Assembly (NCBI GenBank): GCA_022424925.1
Contig: JAKMGM010000129.1
Span: forward strand, 1-10,548
Length of the DNA: 10,548 bases
DNA from: Candidatus Poseidoniaceae archaeon
Lineage (GTDB): Archaea; Thermoplasmatota; Poseidoniia; Poseidoniales; Poseidoniaceae
Direction: 5' to 3'
The notes under the pieces are model-generated. The model worked only from the letters and a program-made list of their open reading frames with translations, searched no databases and was not told the origin of the DNA. Both the position numbers and the translations under genes were made by a program. Numbering within the stretch: position 1 is the first letter of the stretch; the number at the start of each line of letters is the position of its first letter. Below are positions 5,827-10,548 of this stretch, piece after piece.

Positions 5827-8496
5827 ATGACGACTCTTGACCCCTATAACGCCCGACGAAGTCTTTCGGTAGGCGGTGATTATTTCGCACTCGATGGCCT
5901 TGATGAGAACGGTATTGACACCTCTTCGTTGCCGTATTCAATCCGTATTCTGCTTGAGGGTGCTCTGCGTGGGAACGACGGCTTCTTGGTTCGCGATCAG
6001 GACATCCTCAACATTGCAGGATGGACGCCGAACGGTGAGCGAGGCGAGATACCCTTCCGCCCATCACGGGTCATTCTGCAGGATTTCACGGGCGTACCAG
6101 CGGTCGTCGACCTCGCCGCATTACGAGACGCCATGGTTGAGATGGGTGGCGACCCAGAAAAAGTGAATCCCCAGGTTCCAGTTGATTTGGTCATAGACCA
6201 TTCGGTACAAGTCGATGTTGATGGTGGGCACAGTGATGCATTGCAAATGAATCTCGATATTGAATACCATCGCAATATGGAGCGATATACGTTCCTTAAA
6301 TGGGGTCAGCAATCATTGGCAAACTTCCAAGCAGTACCTCCTTCACGAGGTATTGTCCATCAAGTGAATCTTGAATATTTGGCGAGCGTCGCTCGCCAAG
6401 AAAACGGCGTCTGGCTTGCAGACACGCTTGTAGGAACCGACTCACATACCACCATGATTAACGGATTAGGTGTCCTTGGGTGGGGTGTTGGCGGTATTGA
6501 GGCTGAAGCAGTCATGTTGGGCCAACCGATTTACATGCTTGCGCCCGATGTTGTAGGAATGCGACTTACAGGTACGCTCAAGCCCGGCGTTACAGCAACG
6601 GACATGACGCTGCGAATTGTGGAAATGCTTCGAGAGCACGGTGTTGTAGGCAAGTTCGTCGAATTTTTCGGCCCTGGCATGGTGGAACTTACCTTGGCAG
6701 ACCGAGCAACAATTGCCAACATGGCACCCGAATATGGTGCTACATGCGGCTTTTTCCCAGTTGATGAACGTACACTTGAATACCTCCGACTAAGCGGTAG
6801 AGAAGACGACGCTATTGCGGGTGTCGAGGCGTATGCTCGTGCACAAGGCTTGTGGTATTCATCTGGAGATGAAGAAAAAGCATACACTGCTACGCTTGAA
6901 CTCGACCTTACAACCGTGCAGCCGGCTTTAGCAGGTCCAAAACGTCCTCAAGACCGAGTCGACCTTTCGAGTATGAAATCGCACTTCCTAACCTCATTGA
7001 CTTCAGAACTTGGCCACCACGGACACGGTCTTTCTCACGACCAACTCTCCAACGGTGCACTTGTTTCTGATGATGAAGAAACATATGACCTCAATCATGG
7101 CGATGTTGTTATTGCAGCCATCACTTCCTGTACCAACACATCCAACCCGGGCGTTATGTTGGCTGCAGGCCTCTTGGCAAGAAATGCGCGAGCGCACGGT
7201 CTTGAAGTCAAACCATGGGTGAAGACTTCACTCGCTCCAGGCAGTCGCGTTGTCACTGAATATTACGAAGCATCAGGTCTTCAAGAAGACCTTAACGCTC
7301 TTGGTTTCAATGTCGTTGGGTACGGTTGTACAACCTGTATAGGTAACTCAGGACCGTTGCCGGAAAACATTGAATCTGCGATTGATGAAGCAGGTCTAAT
7401 CGTTGGCTCGGTAATCTCTGGTAACCGAAATTTCGAAGGTCGAGTTCATGGCAAGGTCAAAGCCTCATATCTTGCAAGTCCGCCGTTGGTGGTTGCTTAT
7501 GCTCTTGCAGGTTCACTCGAAGTTGATTTGTCCACCGAACCGTTGGGCTATTCAAGTGACGGTTCACCTGTCATGTTGAGCGACGTGTGGCCCAGCGATG
7601 AGCAATTGCAAGAGGCACTCAAGGTCATTACACCCGACATGTTCCGCCAGCGCTACGCTGACGCAATGAATGAACCACGCTGGGACAGTATTCCGTCCGA
7701 ACCAAGTCCGCTGTACCCTTGGCAAGCCGATTCCACTTACATTCGCCTGCCGACATTCTTTTCTGGACTGTCACCAGAACCTCAACCCATTGCTGCTATT
7801 GAAGACGCTCGGGTGTTGCTCAAACTTGGCGATTCTATCACGACCGACCACATTTCACCGGCCGGTTCGTTCCCTACCGATGGCCCTGCCGGCCAATGGT
7901 TAGTTGAGCGAGGCATCAGTAGTGGAGATTTCAACTCGTTTGGCAGTCGAAGAGGGAACCACGAAATTATGATGCGAGGTACTTTTGCAAACGTGCGAAT
8001 TCGCAATCAAATGGCGCCGGGTACGGAGGGCGGTTACGCAACGAATTTCGAGACTGGCGAGATTGTATCTGTGTACGATGCTGCACATTCATACGACGGT
8101 GCGAAAGTCGTTTTGGCAGGCAGCCAATACGGTACGGGTTCTTCGCGTGATTGGGCTGCTAAAGGGACCTATTTACTCGGAATTGAAGCCGTTATTGCCA
8201 CCTCGTTTGAGCGCATTCACCGCTCGAACCTCGTTGGAATGGGTGTTTTACCGATGACTTTCAACGAAGGAGAGTCACACGAATCACTCGGTTTTGATGG
8301 AACAGAATCATTCACTATTCCTGTAACCAACGATGTTGCGCCGTTGCAAATACTCACCGTTACTGCAACGCACCCGAGCGGTAAACAAACAACGTTTGAT
8401 GCCCAGGTTCGTTTGGATACACCCGTCGAAGTCGAATACTATCGAAACGGTGGAATCCTTCATACTGTTTTGCGTCAACTCGCGAAAGAGGAATGA
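5827..8496 (+). CDS. acnA: Aconitate hydratase, AcnA/IRP1 type
   Basis: The enzyme interconverts citrate and isocitrate in the TCA cycle using a [4Fe-4S] cluster. With the ATG at 5827 it is 889 aa, the usual AcnA length. Cluster ligands are C435 (in SCTNTS) and C501/C504 (in GYGCTTCIGNSG), spaced as in human IRP1. Earlier signatures include VGTDSHTTMINGLGVLGWGVGG, in two overlapping parts around 202-223, and VIDHSVQVD near 122. The C-terminal swivel domain carries LGDSITTDHISPAGS (667-681), SRRGN (707-711) and GSQYGTGSSRDWAAKG (765-780), with the catalytic Ser and Arg at about S772 and R774. All key residues are intact. An in-frame TTG at 5815 would add four residues; I prefer the ATG because it matches the family N-terminus and a TATA-like box lies 26 bp upstream. 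It ends 42 nt before the next gene, with which it may be cotranscribed. Kor on the other strand acts two steps later in the cycle. Confidence 0.96.
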   Translation: MTTLDPYNARRSLSVGGDYFALDGLDENGIDTSSLPYSIRILLEGALRGNDGFLVRDQDILNIAGWTPNGERGEIPFRPSRVILQDFTGVPAVVDLAALRDAMVEMGGDPEKVNPQVPVDLVIDHSVQVDVDGGHSDALQMNLDIEYHRNMERYTFLKWGQQSLANFQAVPPSRGIVHQVNLEYLASVARQENGVWLADTLVGTDSHTTMINGLGVLGWGVGGIEAEAVMLGQPIYMLAPDVVGMRLTGTLKPGVTATDMTLRIVEMLREHGVVGKFVEFFGPGMVELTLADRATIANMAPEYGATCGFFPVDERTLEYLRLSGREDDAIAGVEAYARAQGLWYSSGDEEKAYTATLELDLTTVQPALAGPKRPQDRVDLSSMKSHFLTSLTSELGHHGHGLSHDQLSNGALVSDDEETYDLNHGDVVIAAITSCTNTSNPGVMLAAGLLARNARAHGLEVKPWVKTSLAPGSRVVTEYYEASGLQEDLNALGFNVVGYGCTTCIGNSGPLPENIESAIDEAGLIVGSVISGNRNFEGRVHGKVKASYLASPPLVVAYALAGSLEVDLSTEPLGYSSDGSPVMLSDVWPSDEQLQEALKVITPDMFRQRYADAMNEPRWDSIPSEPSPLYPWQADSTYIRLPTFFSGLSPEPQPIAAIEDARVLLKLGDSITTDHISPAGSFPTDGPAGQWLVERGISSGDFNSFGSRRGNHEIMMRGTFANVRIRNQMAPGTEGGYATNFETGEIVSVYDAAHSYDGAKVVLAGSQYGTGSSRDWAAKGTYLLGIEAVIATSFERIHRSNLVGMGVLPMTFNEGESHESLGFDGTESFTIPVTNDVAPLQILTVTATHPSGKQTTFDAQVRLDTPVEVEYYRNGGILHTVLRQLAKEE

Positions 8497-8538
8497 CTTG
8501 ATTCATGACGCCAACTTGAAGACCCTTGACGCAATGGA

Positions 8539-9225
8539 ATGAATGCAATGGCAGAATTACGTGGTCAGGTACGCTACCGTTTTCGAGCGGATGAACACGA
8601 TGTTCATGTCGTTGTTGAAGGCGAAGCATCATGGGTTAAGCAACAAGTGTCAGAACTTGGCTTGACCGGTGTTGGCTGGACCATGCCTCTCGCTTCTGAA
8701 ATGCGTCCTACCAATACTTCGGGCATTGAAATGCCCGTTTATGACGAGGGGGAGCTGGACTCGGAATCGTCTTCAATCCCACAAAAGCCGAAAGATATGG
8801 GTCCGGCTCCAGACCCTTCACGTATTCCTGTTGTTCGTCGCCCAATTGGGCAATTAAATCTCGGAAAAGAACTCGACCTTTTGGGACTTGAGGCTCCGGT
8901 TCGACCGGACCCGATTGAGTTGATGGAAGCCCTGGAGGAAATGGAACCACCGCGACCGGTACAGGGTGCAATGAGCGTTGACCCAATGGCCGAAGCATGG
9001 TTGCGTGAGTTGCTGAGTTTAGTCGTTCGTGAGTACGGTATAACCGCTCTGAAAACCGAAGACATTGAGGAGATTGCCAGTAAACGTCTCGGAGATCGTG
9101 AGGGTACCAAGCTTGAGGTTTGGTTGGAATCTCTTTTTACAGCCGGTAAATTGGTCAAGGTTCACGGTGGAGATGCCACTGGATGGGGTCCTTCGCCACG
9201 TTGGCTTTCCGGCAAATTCAGCTGA
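8539..9225 (+). CDS. Unrecognised protein with N-terminal small domain and winged-helix-like C-terminus
   Basis: I do not recognise this 228-aa acidic protein. Residues 5-50 look like a compact alpha/beta unit (YRFRADEHDVHVVVEG, then EASWVKQQVSELG). It resembles the 'VEG-E-FV-Q' motif found at the N-terminus of several euryarchaeal proteins of unknown function. Residues 55-145 are Pro-, Glu- and Asp-rich and probably disordered, with a short conserved-looking patch around RRPIGQLNLGKELDLLG (100-116). Residues 148-225 are helical and end in a strand pair (GKLVKVHGG, then GWGPSPRWL), a pattern compatible with a winged helix. There is no signal peptide or membrane segment, so it should be cytoplasmic. 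ATG 8539 gives MNAMAEL; ATG 8548 (MAEL) is equally possible, as neither has an SD. It follows aconitase by 42 nt, and codon use looks like its neighbours. A DNA-binding or adaptor role is only a guess. Confidence 0.72.
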   Translation: MNAMAELRGQVRYRFRADEHDVHVVVEGEASWVKQQVSELGLTGVGWTMPLASEMRPTNTSGIEMPVYDEGELDSESSSIPQKPKDMGPAPDPSRIPVVRRPIGQLNLGKELDLLGLEAPVRPDPIELMEALEEMEPPRPVQGAMSVDPMAEAWLRELLSLVVREYGITALKTEDIEEIASKRLGDREGTKLEVWLESLFTAGKLVKVHGGDATGWGPSPRWLSGKFS

Positions 9226-9260
9226 TTTGAACCGGTCGTGTCTTACGCAATCCGGAATTG

Positions 9261-9282
9261 AGTTTGTCGTTTTTTCTAAACT
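9261..9282 (+). terminator. T-run downstream of the 228-aa gene
   Basis: A run of six T followed by CT (9270-9277) lies 45 nt after the stop at 9225. It is flanked by AGTTT (9261-9265) and AAACT (9278-9282), a weak 5-bp inverted repeat with a 12-nt centre. A U-rich tract is the main signal of intrinsic archaeal termination, and the next gene has its own promoter-like box, so a transcript end here is plausible. Confidence 0.4.
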
Positions 9283-9288
9283 GCAATT

Positions 9289-9305
9289 CGGGACACTGCG
9301 GGACA
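9289..9305 (+). repeat. Two CGGGACA direct repeats spaced one helical turn apart
   Basis: CGGGACA occurs at 9289-9295 and again at 9299-9305, start to start 10 bp. Both copies would lie on the same face of the DNA, upstream of the A/T box of the secreted FG-GAP gene. They could be tandem sites for a regulator, or chance. No further copy is obvious in the adjacent intergenic sequence. Confidence 0.35.
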
Positions 9306-9340
9306 TTTGTTGTTTTCGATAGAGAACTTGAAAGCAAAGG

Positions 9341-9347
9341 AATTAAA
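9341..9347 (+). promoter_or_regulatory. TATA-like box for the FG-GAP protein gene
   Basis: AATTAAA, preceded by the purine-rich AAAGCAAAGG that could serve as a BRE, is centred about 32 bp before the ATG at 9376. With the usual 26-bp TATA-to-start distance the mRNA would begin near 9371, giving a leader of about 5 nt. It is the most TATA-like sequence in the 150-bp gap 9226-9375. Confidence 0.4.
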
Positions 9348-9375
9348 GTGCAACAGAGTTTGGGGAAGGATAGTG

Positions 9376-10548
9376 ATGTTGATGATTCCCAAGAACCACC
9401 ACCTCAAAAGCCGCGCCCTAAGCATGTTTCTCGTCATGCTGATGTTACTTTCCACCACAGCAGCAATCGCTTCGACAGCGAGTGCTTCCATGGCTCGTTC
9501 ATACACGACCAACCGTGACCCACACGATGTTGCTATCGGCGATTTCAATTGCGATGGCCACAATGATTTGGCTATGGCTACCGACGGTACGCACACCATC
9601 AGTATTCTTTGGAACGATGGGAACGGTGACTTCAGCGAACGCCAAGACGTTTGGGTCTCTAAGAACACCAGCCGTAACGCTGAATGGGACGAGTTTTCAA
9701 ACGTTCAATTCATCGAAGTTGGTGAATTCACCGGCGACCAAGCGATTGATATTGTCATCTATCAGCGAAACAACCCGTTCAAGACCGATGCCAACGGTGC
9801 ACCTGCAGGCGAGCCAGGAAACGTAACCATCATCGAGAACGGTGGCTGCAGCGAGAAAACATGGAGCATCGGTGCTCGATTCACTCACTTTTATGCTTGG
9901 GACTTAACAGTGGGCGATGCAGACCAAGACGGCAATGATGATGTTTTCGTTCTTGATTTACTTGCTGACTTGTCAACGCAGCGTGTTGTCACCTATCGCG
10001 GACCAATCACTTCAAACACACAGGGTGCAGTTACCTCCTTGGGCTCTTCGCAACAGAACCGATACCAAAACTTGGAAGTCGGTGATTGGGGAGAAACCGA
10101 GACCGGGCTCTCTGGAACCTGTACGGATGATGACCTGTGGCTTCAACGCTCACAAGGTGTCGACTACTCCACTGGTCAAATCACCAACCCTGGACATGAT
10201 GACAACATGACAATTATCGAATTCAGTTGCCTCACCAACACCTATCCTGCAACATACACCTTCAGCGCTACAAGCCCACCTCCAAGTTCTCACGTTGTCA
10301 ACATGAACACCGACACCTCGGAAAATTTTGACATTGGTGATATGGATGGCGACAATGTCATCGATGCAATGGTTCTGATGGACGGCAACCTTGAGAATGT
10401 CACATACGTTACATCCTCGGCAGTTGGTACGTGGTCTTCGCCGACCCTTGCTTACTTCGGCCTCTCTTGGTCCGTGGCAATTGCTGACTTGAACGGAGAC
10501 CAAGAACCCGATTTCATCAACCCAACCATTGCTTACCAGCAGAACACA
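9376..10548 (+). CDS. Secreted FG-GAP/VCBS-repeat protein (5' part, runs off the window)
   Basis: An open frame of 391 codons starts at ATG 9376 and has no stop before the window ends. Residues 1-37 are a signal peptide: a basic n-region with K6, K11 and R13, a hydrophobic core (MFLVMLMLLSTTAAIA, 17-32), and Ala-x-Ala sites ending at A32 or A37. The mature part carries repeated Asp-rich calcium loops of the FG-GAP/VCBS propeller type: DFNCDGHND (56-64), DADQDGNDD (181-189), DMDGDNVID (322-330) and DLNGDQEPD (371-379), plus a degenerate one at 116-125. Each is preceded by a [VI]-[GA]-D-like strand end. C59, C158, C249 and C285 could form two disulfides. Such proteins are usually cell-surface or extracellular beta-propellers in adhesion or polymer binding; the substrate cannot be told. 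GTG 9373 and ATG 9382 are alternative starts. GGAAGGA upstream is a partial SD. Confidence 0.85.
   Translation, partial: MLMIPKNHHLKSRALSMFLVMLMLLSTTAAIASTASASMARSYTTNRDPHDVAIGDFNCDGHNDLAMATDGTHTISILWNDGNGDFSERQDVWVSKNTSRNAEWDEFSNVQFIEVGEFTGDQAIDIVIYQRNNPFKTDANGAPAGEPGNVTIIENGGCSEKTWSIGARFTHFYAWDLTVGDADQDGNDDVFVLDLLADLSTQRVVTYRGPITSNTQGAVTSLGSSQQNRYQNLEVGDWGETETGLSGTCTDDDLWLQRSQGVDYSTGQITNPGHDDNMTIIEFSCLTNTYPATYTFSATSPPPSSHVVNMNTDTSENFDIGDMDGDNVIDAMVLMDGNLENVTYVTSSAVGTWSSPTLAYFGLSWSVAIADLNGDQEPDFINPTIAYQQNT

Noticed and set aside
9482..9826. Plus-strand 114-aa ORF
   Set aside because: Another frame of the FG-GAP gene; the true frame has the signal peptide and the repeated calcium loops.
10150..10503. 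Minus-strand 117-aa ORF rich in Val, His and Cys
   Set aside because: Antisense to the Asp-rich repeats of the FG-GAP gene, whose GAC/GAT codons read as Val/Ile on the other strand.
1..10548. CRISPR array, insertion sequence, integrase or defence cassette
   Set aside because: No spaced direct-repeat array, transposase or nuclease motifs, or terminal inverted repeats were seen; nothing flanking the tRNA resembles an integrated element.

Overview
The window looks like chromosomal DNA from a planktonic marine euryarchaeon. Marine Group II (Poseidoniales) or a close relative is my best guess, at roughly 0.6. The signs are a tRNA gene with encoded CCA, mostly SD-poor starts with TATA-like A/T boxes upstream, a membrane-anchored cyclophilin, a secreted FG-GAP repeat protein, and a two-gene 2-oxoacid:ferredoxin oxidoreductase next to an AcnA-type aconitase. 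This is judged from gene content and protein style; no marker gene settles the lineage.

Layout. Bases 1-192 hold no convincing protein gene, but they contain nested complementary segments, including a C(UUCG)G hairpin, that could be a structured RNA or leader. This is followed by tRNA-Gln(CUG) at 193-268 and a small glutaredoxin at 315-635 (+). Three minus-strand genes face it: korA (4502-2715), korB (2718-1672, overlapping korA by 4 nt with a TTG start behind a perfect AGGAGG), and a membrane-anchored DUF2135/YfaP-like protein (1650-637). The last of these ends 1 nt from the glutaredoxin stop. A 175-bp divergent region (4503-4677) separates korA from the plus-strand genes: a membrane-anchored cyclophilin (4678-5754), aconitase (5827-8496), an unrecognised 228-aa protein (8539-9225), and the 5' part of a secreted FG-GAP/VCBS-repeat protein (9376 to beyond the window end).

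How they fit together. KorAB would convert a 2-oxoacid, most likely 2-oxoglutarate, to its acyl-CoA with ferredoxin reduction. Aconitase makes isocitrate upstream of it, so two TCA-cycle steps sit within 6 kb, on opposite strands. The glutaredoxin is a thiol-redox protein. The cyclophilin has a cytoplasmic basic N-terminal domain and an outward-facing PPIase domain, which fits folding of exported proteins such as the FG-GAP protein. The genes of unknown role are the DUF2135-like membrane protein and the 228-aa protein.

I see no CRISPR array, insertion sequence, integrase, toxin-antitoxin pair or defence cassette. This is mainly a housekeeping region. The best leads are the possible structured RNA before the tRNA, the DUF2135-like protein downstream of korAB, the architecture of the anchored cyclophilin, and the 228-aa protein.
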